NCBI RefSeq assembly: GCF_019219025.1
Contig: NZ_JAHUWN010000013.1
Span: forward strand, 107,929-171,928
DNA: 64,000 nt
Origin: Bacillus sp. sid0103
GTDB taxonomy: Bacteria > Bacillota > Bacilli > Bacillales_B > DSM-18226
Direction: 5' to 3'
Shown: positions 33,978 to 43,267 of the stretch, piece after piece
How positions within the stretch are numbered: position 1 is the stretch's first letter
Layout: the number at the start of each line of letters is the position of its first letter
Program-made: the position numbers and the translations under genes
The notes under the pieces: model-generated
The model's database searches: none
What the model was told of the DNA's origin: nothing
Seen by the model: only the letters and a program-made list of their open reading frames with translations

Positions 33978-36803
33978 CTATACTTTTTTTGTAAACTCAG
34001 TATATAAAGGTGCTGGAACTTCATTCTCTAGTTCCATTATGACAGTAATTGGCTTATCTCCTTCGAAGGAAATAGAATTTCCTTTCCCAATATAAATATA
34101 CGGTTCAGTTTTTTCATCGATCTTTCTATATTTACGAATAAATAAGTGGAGATTTACGCCGCGCTGCTTATTAAAAATAATATTCTTACCTCTTTCGGAC
34201 TGCTGGGTAGTATTATTCACCGACTGCCATTGGAACTCATAGGGGCTAATAAATTTATCCTTGTAGTTAATACTTTCCTTTACATCCTCTTCTTTATGTA
34301 AGTCAATGAAAAGGAAATACTCGTTCCCATTTGCCAGTAAACCGGAGCCCCTGAAAGAACTATGGATTTTCCGATAATTCGATAGAAAAGCAGCGTCTAC
34401 CATTTGATATTGTTCATAAAGTTTAAAGTGAGGAACTCCGTAATATTCACCTTTGAATTCCTTTTCGTAGCGGAAAATTCCATAGGTGATGATATCTTCA
34501 ATATACTTCCGGTAATCTTCATTTTCTAATACCTTTTTAAAAAGAGGTGTTTTAACTAGTTTACCATTGCTATAATGCACTAACTTAGGCTTATTCTTAA
34601 TCTGAACACTATCATAGTAGTTTTGATTTAAGCACTCAAAAGCATGCAAAATGCTATCATCATCCACACTATTGATCATCTTTAGAATTTGATACTTAGC
34701 TGTTTCCAGGTCAATTTCCTCGTGTTGTTCTAACAAATACCGAAGAATGACAAACTCATATATCCTCTTTAGCGGAAGCTTACTTGATAATTCCTTCAGG
34801 ATCCCCTCAAACGAATCGTTCAGTAACAGACTTTTTAAGTGCTCGTCCTTCTCTACTTTGGCTACAAATTGTAGATAAGTATAAATATTATTTTTTCCAG
34901 TAATAAATCTAAGTGGATCGGGTGCACCGTCGTATTTCAGATAATCCAGCAGTAAATAAGGAATTCGCCCCTGATTTAGCTTCTTAAATTCGAAATACTC
35001 TTCTTTCAAATACTTCATTGAATTAAAGTTTTCTTTATCAATCTGAGCCAAAATCCTTTCCTCAGAGATTTTGTCCATTTGAATATGAGTACACCCAGGA
35101 ATATTGGCAAATCCAGTTGCAACCGCCACTTTTATACTTTCTTTATCATAGTAACGGCTCCCATTTAACGCCAAGGCAATCAGAAATGTTCTATTATGGT
35201 TTCCGATAAAGTCAAGAACTGTCAGAAATTCCTTATTTCTATGCTTTCGTAATCCCCTACCAAGCTGTTGAATAAAAACTATGGGAGAGTTTGTTGGTCG
35301 TAACATTAAGACTGTATTAACAGAAGGGATATCCACACCTTCATTAAAAATATCCACGGTAAAAATAAATTCTAACTCATCATTGTCATTCTCTAATCGG
35401 TTAATATATCGTTCACGGGTTTCAGGTGAATCCGCACCATACAGACACATACTTTTATAGCCCCGTTTATTAAATTCACTAGCCATATACTGTGCATGTT
35501 CAATGCTGACACAGAAGCCTAGGCCTTTTCTTTTGTCACCATCATGACCATAGAAATCCATCTTTTCAATGATAAAATCAACCCGTTCATTGACCTTCAA
35601 CCTCTTGGTAATTTCGGTGATATCATCAATATCCACATCACTTAAATCGATGCCTTCGATATCGGTGATGCCAAAATAGTGAAAAGGAATCACCAACTCG
35701 TCCTCTAATGCTTCGTGCAGCCGTACCTCTAAAGCCACATTATTATCAAACAAATCAAAAACATTGTAACCATCACTACGTTCAGGAGTTGCTGTCATTC
35801 CCAAAGTAAACTTTGGCTCAAAATAGTTTAAGACAGTTTGATAAGTCGGACTAGTGGCATGATGGGCCTCATCAATGATTACATAATCGAATTCATCTTC
35901 TTCAAATTCCTCATAGCATTTAGATATTGTTTGGATCGTTGCAAACACATAATCTACATGTTTCTGTTTGTGATTACCTGTAAGTAATCCAAAGGTGATG
36001 CCATCATTAGGAAGAAGCATTTCAAAGGTATCTTTTGCTTTTTTTAAAATCTCTTCTCTATGTACGATGAACAGGAGTTTCCTTGGTTTAAAACTCTTCA
36101 CATCAAATGCCGACATATAGGTTTTGCCTGTTCCGGTTGCGGCAATGACCAGGGCCTTTTTCTCGCCAAAACTTCTTAGTCGTTCTAAATTCTCTGTGGC
36201 CCGTTTTTGCATTCTGTTAGGGACAATATATTGTTTATTTTCATAAATCATTTGATGGGTTATTTGTGTACTTTTGAAACTCTTTAGAAAATCTTCATAC
36301 CTACTAATAAAATCCTGATCGGCAACCTCACTCATATTCCATAGGTAATCGTATTCCTTTAGTACATCTTGAATAAAACGGCCATTCTCTTTAATAATGA
36401 TCTCAACATTCCACTCAATATTACTCTTCAATGCACTTTGCGTAATATTGGATGAACCGATTATTACTTTGTAGCTATCTTTGTATTCAAATATGTAAGC
36501 TTTTGTATGGAATCCAATCTCTTTATCCGTAACAAAAACCTTTAAATCAACATTACTAAATTCTCTGATTTTTTCTAATGCCTTTGCATCTGTAAAATTA
36601 AGATAAGTGGATGTAATAATTTTACCCTTAATCCCCTCATTCTCTGCTTTCTTTAAGGGGTCGAGAAGAAGCTGGAGCCCACTAAAATTTATAAAAGCAA
36701 CACTAAAATAGAACCGCTCACACTCGTTCATTGACTTTACTAATTCTCTTAATAAATTTCCTTTATCAGAATTGACAATAAGTTTCTTTTCGACCGCTTC
36801 CAT
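33978..36803 (-). CDS. HKD-nuclease / DEAH helicase / DUF3427 fusion protein
   Basis: 941 residues. Residues 1-160 form a phospholipase-D-like HKD nuclease half: HTK at 99-101, Glu106 at the usual Asp position, GSSNIT at 116-121. A superfamily 2 helicase follows: Walker A AATGTGKT (221-228), DEAH (311-314), GMTATPERSDG, and motif VI QQLGRGLRKH near residue 500. The C-terminal ~350 residues match the DUF3427 layout. One HKD motif implies dimerisation for catalysis. Such fusions (COG3886 plus COG1061) are commonly suspected of roles in DNA restriction or repair. It is adjacent to the NUDIX gene and a nuclease-like operon. Confidence 0.88.
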   Translation of the reverse strand: MEAVEKKLIVNSDKGNLLRELVKSMNECERFYFSVAFINFSGLQLLLDPLKKAENEGIKGKIITSTYLNFTDAKALEKIREFSNVDLKVFVTDKEIGFHTKAYIFEYKDSYKVIIGSSNITQSALKSNIEWNVEIIIKENGRFIQDVLKEYDYLWNMSEVADQDFISRYEDFLKSFKSTQITHQMIYENKQYIVPNRMQKRATENLERLRSFGEKKALVIAATGTGKTYMSAFDVKSFKPRKLLFIVHREEILKKAKDTFEMLLPNDGITFGLLTGNHKQKHVDYVFATIQTISKCYEEFEEDEFDYVIIDEAHHATSPTYQTVLNYFEPKFTLGMTATPERSDGYNVFDLFDNNVALEVRLHEALEDELVIPFHYFGITDIEGIDLSDVDIDDITEITKRLKVNERVDFIIEKMDFYGHDGDKRKGLGFCVSIEHAQYMASEFNKRGYKSMCLYGADSPETRERYINRLENDNDELEFIFTVDIFNEGVDIPSVNTVLMLRPTNSPIVFIQQLGRGLRKHRNKEFLTVLDFIGNHNRTFLIALALNGSRYYDKESIKVAVATGFANIPGCTHIQMDKISEERILAQIDKENFNSMKYLKEEYFEFKKLNQGRIPYLLLDYLKYDGAPDPLRFITGKNNIYTYLQFVAKVEKDEHLKSLLLNDSFEGILKELSSKLPLKRIYEFVILRYLLEQHEEIDLETAKYQILKMINSVDDDSILHAFECLNQNYYDSVQIKNKPKLVHYSNGKLVKTPLFKKVLENEDYRKYIEDIITYGIFRYEKEFKGEYYGVPHFKLYEQYQMVDAAFLSNYRKIHSSFRGSGLLANGNEYFLFIDLHKEEDVKESINYKDKFISPYEFQWQSVNNTTQQSERGKNIIFNKQRGVNLHLFIRKYRKIDEKTEPYIYIGKGNSISFEGDKPITVIMELENEVPAPLYTEFTKKV

Positions 36804-37165
36804 TTGATTTCCCCTGACTATTTATTTCTCTCGGCATTATTAATGTTATTTTTTGGATACATTAAAAATTTTACAATATTTTAGAGTATTAAAAAAGATC
36901 CTATATTATTGAAAAGATATAGGACCTTAAATATTAAAACTTTTATTATGATTAATTTTCTATGGACTTATGCTACACTCTTAATAATCTCTCTTTAGGT
37001 GAAAAAATATAGGAATTTTATTGAAATATTTGCATTGGTTTCTTAAAAAGGGAATATGAGTGGATATTCAAATGGGAATCCTTTTAGTACGCCATATGAT
37101 TTTTCCGGGGTATGTGGAATGTTTTAGTTGAATATACTTAACTAAATATCCGAAACCTTTTGAGA
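36804..37165. other. Gap with minus-strand terminator at 36891-36926
   Basis: TCCTATAT and ATATAGGA form an 8-bp stem; AAAAAA to the left (36891-36896) gives a T-run for the nuclease-fragment transcript. The helicase promoter lies on the left side. Nothing else seen. Confidence 0.6.
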
Positions 37166-37800
37166 TTAGGGTCTAATAAGAACCTTAACCTTCATTGGAG
37201 TGTCTTGTCGGTCTAGGTCATTTTCTAATCCCCGAGGATTTCCGATCAATCCATCAGGATCATATGTGAAACAAATTAAGGTTTTACAATCAGGGTGGGC
37301 TTTATATCGTTCAATATCCTCAATAAGTTGACTCCCCAAAGTCTTTGCATCTAACCCTCTTCTAGTTTTCTTTACCTCAACAACAGCTTGTTCTCTTTTA
37401 AGCAAAAAGTCCATTCTTGAACTTTTCCCCGCATAACTTGGAGTCCATTCCTCAGGCCTAACATCATCGAAATGTTGAAGTAACAAAGCATGGAGAAGAT
37501 CTTGAACATCATATTCATCATTAATATCTAATGTCGGGCGGCTATTGTATCTAGATCTTAATTGCCTAGCTACAATGTGAAATTTATCGCAGATATTTTG
37601 AATGATATTAAGATAATCAACTTGAAGAACTTGACCTTCTTTTATGAAACCAGATTCCATATCAAGTTTCACTGACTCAAGAATTCCCAAACCAGCTCGA
37701 ACAGAACTTTGATAACCGCGTTTTACTTCCTCCCTAAAAGAAACAATATATACATTACCATCTGGTAGTATACTTTCTAAGAAACTAAGTGTTCGTGTAT
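37166..37800 (-). pseudogene. 5'-truncated DpnII/MboI-type restriction-endonuclease-domain gene
   Basis: The ATG at 37690 gives 174 residues, but the frame stays open and protein-like up to about 37800 (e.g. LSFLESILPDGNVYIVSFRE, then EEVKRGYQSSVRAGLGILES) with no start, then runs into the DnaD-type gene. The C-terminal domain has DIQD/DLLHALLLQHF-like helices, SRMDFLLKREQAVVEVKKTR (D-x-ExK core) and a Gln-Leu-x-Glu-Asp helix, matching the PD-(D/E)XK domain of DpnII/MboI-type proteins found in abortive-infection genes. The missing N-terminus marks it as a fragment, though translation from 37690 is possible. Confidence 0.7.
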
Positions 37801-38240
37801 GCCATCCTTTCTTCTATGGTAAGTAAGGAATCATTTAACCAGTTTTTCAGAATCCCAACCACATAGCTCAGCCTTCGCTTGTTATTGGCACAGGCAATAT
37901 TCATCGCTTTTAAAATCACAGCTTTCGGCTGTAAAAAGCTAGAATCCTCTAACCAAGATAACAGCAGCTGTTTGGCATTCACGTTCGAAAAACCAAATCC
38001 AATGTTGTCCCAAAACTCTACAATTTCTTTTACATCTTTTTGATTATTCTGTAATGGGTTCTCGATGTCTGGATTTTCCTCTAGATTTGGATTTAGGGCT
38101 TCTTGTTGTTGTTTTTTATTTATTTTTTTATATTTATATCCTTGTTCTTTTTGTCCCCCTATCGTATAACGAAGCGTCAACGTATCGTCATGCTCTCCAC
38201 ATTCAGTATCTTGATATGTATTATTTTCAGTGACAGGCAC
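37785..38240 (-). pseudogene. Phage/ICE-type DnaD-domain replication protein fragment
   Basis: 151 codons from a GTG with an in-frame TGA just upstream. Residues 1-70 are a polar linker, residues 71-145 the DnaD/DnaB_2 domain (EFWDNIGFGFSNVNAKQLLL, then AVILKAMNIACANNKRRLSY, ILKNWLND). Phage replisome-organiser proteins have an N-terminal HTH domain before such a linker; it is absent here. The 3' end overlaps the truncated nuclease gene by about 15 bases, so 37785-37800 is a recombination joint. Confidence 0.75.
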
Positions 38241-38782
38241 TGTTCAATATAAAAAGTTCATTCACAAAATATTACCAAATAATTTTTAAAAATTGTGTGA
38301 ACAAATACGAATGGAATTGATTAAAATCCGTATAAACCACGTGTATTTGTTTATTCAAACCTGACTAACTTTGCTTGGCACTCTGACCCAATCTATTGGA
38401 CAATCCGACCAACTGTACTGGTCAATCTGGCCAGCTAACATGTGGTCAGATTGACAAAAGCAATACCAGAGATTACTACAAAGATTACTACAAAGAATAT
38501 ATAGTCGTATTCTCCAAAATTTGACCAAAGCGTTTTGATCTTTTTAATGGAAAAGGAGGTTTTCCCCCTATCCTTTTTGCTTCAAGATCTATATATAAAT
38601 AGTGCAAGGATCAAATTCAGCTAAAGATGCAAATCATATTCAAGATTTCTTAATTGAAATATTTTACATAGGGGCGTATTCTATTAAAGTTAGTTTTTAT
38701 AAGAATTAGGAGAGAGGCTCTATATATCTAAGATCTATGAGCCAGTCAGTTAGTTCAATTAAACTGAGGGAGAAGAGATCTG
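38241..38782. other. Gap with relic of a second phage replication gene on the plus strand
   Basis: From 38387 to the TGA at 38522-38524 the plus strand is open and reads ...PTNCTGQSGQ...GQIDKSNTRDYYKDYYKEYI, the repetitive tail typical of phage replisome-organiser/HTH proteins. The tandem GATTACTACAAA repeat (38471-38494) encodes DYYKDYYK. There is no start or domain left. The rest is the promoter region of the DMT transporter. Confidence 0.5.
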
Positions 38783-39685
38783 ATGAAATTAAAATGGTTT
38801 TTAATGATGGCAGGCTTAATTATGATTTGGGGTGTTTCTTGGCCAATTTATAAACTTGCATTAGTATATACACCTCCTTTGCTTTTTGCCGGGATGAGGT
38901 GTTTGTTTGGCGGCGTGCTCTTAGGTGCGGTCATTTGGAAAACACGTGCTCGTATCCAATGGCGAAAGAATTGGAAAATATACGTCGTAACCGGCACTTT
39001 AAATATTGCTTTGTTCTATGGGCTGCAAACCGAGGGGCTTAAATTAGTACCATCTGGTTTATTCTCAGTCATTGTCTATTTTCAACCTATTTTAGTAGGT
39101 CTTCTTGCATGGCTATGGTTAGGCGAATCGATGACCTTACCTAAAGTATTGGGACTTATTCTAGGGTTTCTTGGAGTTATTTCTGTAAGCGCAGAAGGAT
39201 TTTCCGGCCATGTTTCAATTTTAGGCATTATTTTCGGCATTTTATCCGCGCTTTCCTGGGCAGTAGGTACAGTTTACACCAAAAAAAATTCACACTCGGT
39301 TGACTCTCTTTGGATGGTTGCATTCCAGTGTGTAATTGGTGGATTAGTTCTGATGATAGCCGGACTTTCGTCTGAAAAGTGGACTAGTATTGTTTGGAAT
39401 GATACGTTTTTATTGGGCCTTTCATTTGGTTCGATTCTGGGGATTGCGCTATCGTGGATTCTCTACGTCATACTTGTGAAAACAGGGGATGCAAGTGTTG
39501 TGGCAACATTTACATTCTTAGTTCCAATGCTCGCAGTTATCATCGGGACCGTATTATTAAATGAGCCCTTTACGAAACTCTTATTCTTAGGAATTGTACT
39601 GATCGTGGTCAGTATCTATCTTGTAAATAAGAAGCAAAAGCATGCGTCGGACCAGGTTGTCATTCAAGGGAAAATGGGAGTTTAA
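38783..39685 (+). CDS. EamA/DMT-family transporter
   Basis: 300 residues, ten membrane helices in two EamA repeats (first with MIWGVSWPIYKLAL and PSGLFSVIVYFQPILVGLLA, second with SALSWAVGTVYTKK and TFTFLVPMLAVIIGTVLLNE). The family exports metabolites or drugs. GAGGGAG precedes the ATG. Single gene. Confidence 0.9.
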   Translation: MKLKWFLMMAGLIMIWGVSWPIYKLALVYTPPLLFAGMRCLFGGVLLGAVIWKTRARIQWRKNWKIYVVTGTLNIALFYGLQTEGLKLVPSGLFSVIVYFQPILVGLLAWLWLGESMTLPKVLGLILGFLGVISVSAEGFSGHVSILGIIFGILSALSWAVGTVYTKKNSHSVDSLWMVAFQCVIGGLVLMIAGLSSEKWTSIVWNDTFLLGLSFGSILGIALSWILYVILVKTGDASVVATFTFLVPMLAVIIGTVLLNEPFTKLLFLGIVLIVVSIYLVNKKQKHASDQVVIQGKMGV

Positions 39686-39965
39686 TACCTCTGAAAGAAA
39701 AAATAAGGAAGTGCCCCTCGTTTTAATGGGTCACATTTTCATGTCAGTATTTAGGCATTGCACCAAAAAAGCCAGCAGAACTGTCACCTTGAATTAGCAA
39801 TTTTGTATTGTCTGCTTCATAAAGTAGAAGTTATACATTTGAACGAAAATGATAGCTAAAAACATCGGCATCGAGCTATCATTTTCGGTAAAGAAAGAGT
39901 TCAAAATTGCTTAAATGTTACACGTGTATCGATTTACAATTTGAACAAATTAATATAGTGCCTTT
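39686..39965. other. Gap downstream of DMT transporter with long hairpin
   Basis: CGAAAATGATAGCT (39844-39857) and its exact complement (39874-39887) form a 14-bp stem with a 16-base loop. No gene seen in 39686-39965. Confidence 0.6.
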
Positions 39966-40109
39966 TTAATAAATTTGTTTCATATACACAATCAATAAAT
40001 TCTCATAACTTTTCATCATAATCTGGATAGCCAGATTCCATTTGCAAAATTCTACTTCTTCATTTTCAAAATAAGGTATGTACTCTACTAGCTTTTGATA
40101 ATCTCCCAT
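39966..40109 (-). pseudogene. Decayed DUF6508-type gene
   Basis: An ATG at 40109 with GGGGGAAAA upstream starts MGDYQKLVEYIPYFENEE. After about 25 codons the matching frame shifts, continuing as SGYPDYDEKL, a TGA, then EFIDCVYETNLL. This pattern (YPxYDEKLxEFIxxVYET) is what I remember of DUF6508 proteins. A frameshift plus stop makes it inactive; the 47-codon frame that remains is nonsense after the shift. Confidence 0.6.
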
Positions 40110-40535
40110 TCGTTTTCCCCCTTTGCTGATTATTGCATCGGATTTGCAAATTCATTCTCCCTTCTGTCTAAAACTTTCTATCCAGAAGCTTTAGCCTGAT
40201 TAAATTTTCCGATTATATATACCCCTCCTTAAGGATTATTAATATGATAGATAGGTAAGATTCTTTCCTATACAAGTTTCATCCATTTCCGGTGATTATT
40301 AATATCTTAAATCCAAACTTTTTATAAAATTTGATCAAATTATTTATGTACTCTTTTCGTTAATTTCCATCAATTTCACTTTCTAGTGGAGCAGGTTTTA
40401 GAGCAAAGTATTCCGCTCCATAATAAAGCGCTGGTAAAAAGTATAGACTTTCCTAGTAAAAATGTTTTATGGTATGATGATTAAATTGTTTACTACCTTG
40501 TTTCACATTTACATTCATCTAAGAAAGAGGTATTT
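40110..40535. other. Gap upstream of MFS transporter
   Basis: AT-rich; a TATGAT-like -10 lies at about 40470-40480. No gene or repeat recognised. Confidence 0.4.
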
Positions 40536-41726
40536 ATGTACTCTACTGAATTGTCCAAGCAACATTGGTTGCTCATCTTTACACTTTCTTTATTAACATT
40601 TGTTCTCGGGACAAGCGAATTTGTTATTGTCGGGATCTTAACCGATATTTCCTCGGGTCTTCATATAACAAATGCAAAAGCGGGTACACTCGTTTCTGCG
40701 TTTGCCATTACGTTTGCCATTGCCACACCACTCGTGATGAGCGCAACAAGTCATTTCCCTAAGCGTAAATGGATGTTGTATTTGATAGGATCGTTCATCA
40801 TTCTGAATGCTTTGTGTGTGATTTCGACGAGCTACATCATGCTCCTTGTACTTCGGATGATGACGGCGATAGTAACCGGAGTATTAATCTCTCTTGCCAT
40901 GATTGTTGCAAGTGAAACCATTCCAAATGCAAAACGAGGACTTGCTATATCATTTGTTTTCGGTGGTTTTACTCTTGCAAACGTGGTTGGAGTACCAATT
41001 GGCACTGTCATCGCTGAATGGTACAACTGGAATGCAACCTTCCTGTTAACGACTTTTCTGGGTGGAATTGCGTTTTTAGCATCTTTCTTCATTTTGCCTA
41101 ATAAGCTCAGTCAATTTCGGAGTTCGATGCGTGATCAATTTTCTTTGTTGACACACCCACGAATTTTAATGGCGTTTTTCATTCCATCTCTAGGATTTGG
41201 AGCGACCTATGCCGTTTATACGTATCTTGTTCCGATCCTGAAAGGAATGGCAGCACCAAGTAATTCAATCAGTTTGATCTTGTTTGGCTACGGATTTATT
41301 TCAATTTTCAGCAACATACTCGCTGGTAAAATTGCCAGCTACAATGCGATTGGGCGCCTTCGAATGGTTTTCCTTGTGCAAGCAATTGTTCTGGTCAGTT
41401 TATATTGGACGACAAATAATTTAATCTTTGGATTGATTAACATTGGCTTGATGTCATTAATGGCTATCCTTTTAACAACATCTACCCAGCTTTATTTGAT
41501 TGACCTTGCCGGTATTTATCAACCAAAAGCGACAGGACTCGCTGCTTCACTGATGCCAGTCGCAAGCAATATCGGTATCGCCTTGGGTTCCGCAGTAGGC
41601 GGAATGGTTTACCATCAAGGAAATTTGATAAGTGTGACATTGGTCGGCGGGTTGATTGCTATCTTTGCCAGTCTTCTAACTTTTCTAAGTCATCACTTAG
41701 ACCAAAAACAAACAAAACCCGCATAA
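40536..41726 (+). CDS. MFS transporter, DHA1/AraJ-like
   Basis: 396 residues, twelve membrane helices. The N-terminal GTSEFVIVGIL and the loop after helix 2 (SHFPKRKWML), plus ASETIPNAKRGLAISFVFGG, place it in the AraJ/PbuE-like DHA1 branch, which exports sugars, nucleosides or drugs using the proton gradient. AAGAGG precedes the ATG. Single gene with a terminator at 41809. Confidence 0.9.
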   Translation: MYSTELSKQHWLLIFTLSLLTFVLGTSEFVIVGILTDISSGLHITNAKAGTLVSAFAITFAIATPLVMSATSHFPKRKWMLYLIGSFIILNALCVISTSYIMLLVLRMMTAIVTGVLISLAMIVASETIPNAKRGLAISFVFGGFTLANVVGVPIGTVIAEWYNWNATFLLTTFLGGIAFLASFFILPNKLSQFRSSMRDQFSLLTHPRILMAFFIPSLGFGATYAVYTYLVPILKGMAAPSNSISLILFGYGFISIFSNILAGKIASYNAIGRLRMVFLVQAIVLVSLYWTTNNLIFGLINIGLMSLMAILLTTSTQLYLIDLAGIYQPKATGLAASLMPVASNIGIALGSAVGGMVYHQGNLISVTLVGGLIAIFASLLTFLSHHLDQKQTKPA

Positions 41727-41808
41727 GAGAGAATCTACGTACGCTTTGGCATCTTCGTTTTGATACCTTCAGATGGACAAAATCTTTCCATGGCATAATA
41801 AAAGAAAA

Positions 41809-41850
41809 AAGAAGTATCAAGAACGTTGAAGTGTTCTTTGATACTTCTTT
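41809..41850 (+). terminator. Terminator of MFS gene
   Basis: AAGAAGTATCAAGAAC pairs with 41833-41849 (one bulged A), about 16 bp, followed by T residues; it can also serve the convergent nitroreductase transcript. Confidence 0.85.
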
Positions 41851-42017
41851 AAAATGCCTCTCCCTCTTCAATCCCATTTGGTAAAACAACAAAAACTCTT
41901 TCACAGGATGCTGAACATGAGATTCCTTCTGATAGAAGGTTAAGAAATCCTTTTATTTATCTTTTCCGTAATACTTCTGAACAGGCTTGAGACACTGCCT
42001 CAAAGCCTGGAAAACCA

Positions 42018-42797
42018 TCACTCATTATTCATAAAATTGTTCTGCTCCAAGTAATTCAGGACTGTCTGTGAAAACTCGTGGTGAGATTCTTTCGTATACT
42101 TGGCAATGGTATAGACTTGAGCAAGATTCTTTAATCCTAATCGTTCTGTCATTTCTTTAAGCTTAGGGATTTCCATATAGCGTTTCCATCCCTTTTCATT
42201 TCTCTCTTTGTAGATTTCTAGAATATCTTCATCAGAATAATCACGATACTGGTCGTAGTGAACAAGTCCATGCATTGGCAGTCGATCACGTGGGGCAGGT
42301 TTTTCTGCAGGATAGCCCAATGAATAACCCACAATTGGTACGACATTTGGAGGTAAGTTTAGTAGTTCACCAATTTGATTGCAATTTGCAAGCGTTGAGC
42401 CCATATAGCAAATACCTAGCCCAGCGTTCTCTGCTGCTAATGCACAATTTTGTGCTGCCAGAGTCGCATCAATGGCACCTATCATAAAACTCATGAAATT
42501 ATCAAAATGTACAGGTGCATCATTAAGCGAAAGCCATTTTCTCATTCTATTAAAGTCAGCACAAAAGGTTAAGAGTATAGGTGCATCAACAACCATCGAT
42601 TGTTCCATATGTGCGGTGTATAATTTTTTCTTAAGATCTTTGTCTTTTGTGACGACAATCGAATAAGATTGCATATTGCCACTTGAAGAGGCACGAATGC
42701 CCGCATCTAGTATTTGATCTAGCAGCTCTTGACTTATTTCTCTATCTTCATATTCTCGTATGGATCTGTGCCCATTTATCACATCGTTTAATTCCAA
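42018..42797 (-). CDS. Nitroreductase-family FMN oxidoreductase (NfrA-like)
   Basis: TTG 42797 has GGAG 8 bases upstream and gives 259 residues; the GTG three codons earlier overlaps that site. The fold is visible from NGHRSIREYEDREIS (phosphate-binding Arg), ASSSGNMQSYSIVV (FMN), AALAAENAGLGICYMGS and YSLGYPAEKP. The long C-terminal part (residues 180-259) is typical of the NfrA/Frp subgroup, which reduces nitro compounds and flavins with NADPH. Single gene. Confidence 0.88.
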   Translation of the reverse strand: MELNDVINGHRSIREYEDREISQELLDQILDAGIRASSSGNMQSYSIVVTKDKDLKKKLYTAHMEQSMVVDAPILLTFCADFNRMRKWLSLNDAPVHFDNFMSFMIGAIDATLAAQNCALAAENAGLGICYMGSTLANCNQIGELLNLPPNVVPIVGYSLGYPAEKPAPRDRLPMHGLVHYDQYRDYSDEDILEIYKERNEKGWKRYMEIPKLKEMTERLGLKNLAQVYTIAKYTKESHHEFSQTVLNYLEQNNFMNNE

Positions 42798-42806
42798 AGC
42801 AATCAC

Positions 42807-43267
42807 TCCTTTAAAAAACTATAACATTTAAAATGAATGTTTTGAAAATAAATATTACAGGGACTTTTTAAAAAGTTCAGTTTCCCATTAAGAACGAATT
42901 CGAAAGAGACAAATTCACCGCACCTACTATACCGGTGTTTATGATCAGTTTCTTCGTAACATCAGTTCTTATTTGGCTGCTGAGTTTCGGAACAGATCCG
43001 TAATCCGCCATCTTTCGAAATAGTCGCCAACAACACGGAAGTCATCGAGATCGGAATGACGCTTATCGGATCGCCACTGAGGAGAGCGGCAACATGAACA
43101 GTACATAGATCAACCAACATACAGGAGTATACAAAAGCCATACACCTGCGCCGACCACGGCCGAGGCAATCCATATCGCTAACCGGTACCGATCCAACAG
43201 TCCCATAACTTATATAATCAACTGAAACATTTATCATGTTGCTGAAGTACCTCTCTACCTTTACATG
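42807..43267. other. Gap with GC-richer relic, about 42950-43206
   Basis: This 250-base block is visibly richer in G and C than the flanks. On the minus strand ATG 43206 begins MGLLDRYRLAIWIASAVVG and continues as two hydrophobic stretches before a TAA; the rest is open in another frame. It looks like a broken membrane-protein gene, but antiparallel hydrophobic frames exist on both strands and I cannot name a family. Confidence 0.35.

Noticed and set aside
38471..38494. Tandem GATTACTACAAA as a CRISPR-like or iteron repeat
   Set aside because: Only two units and explained by a DYYK-repeat coding tail of a phage gene relic.
42962..43237. 91-codon minus-strand open frame
   Set aside because: Composition and Cys/Ser content look random; treated as part of a relic region, not a gene.
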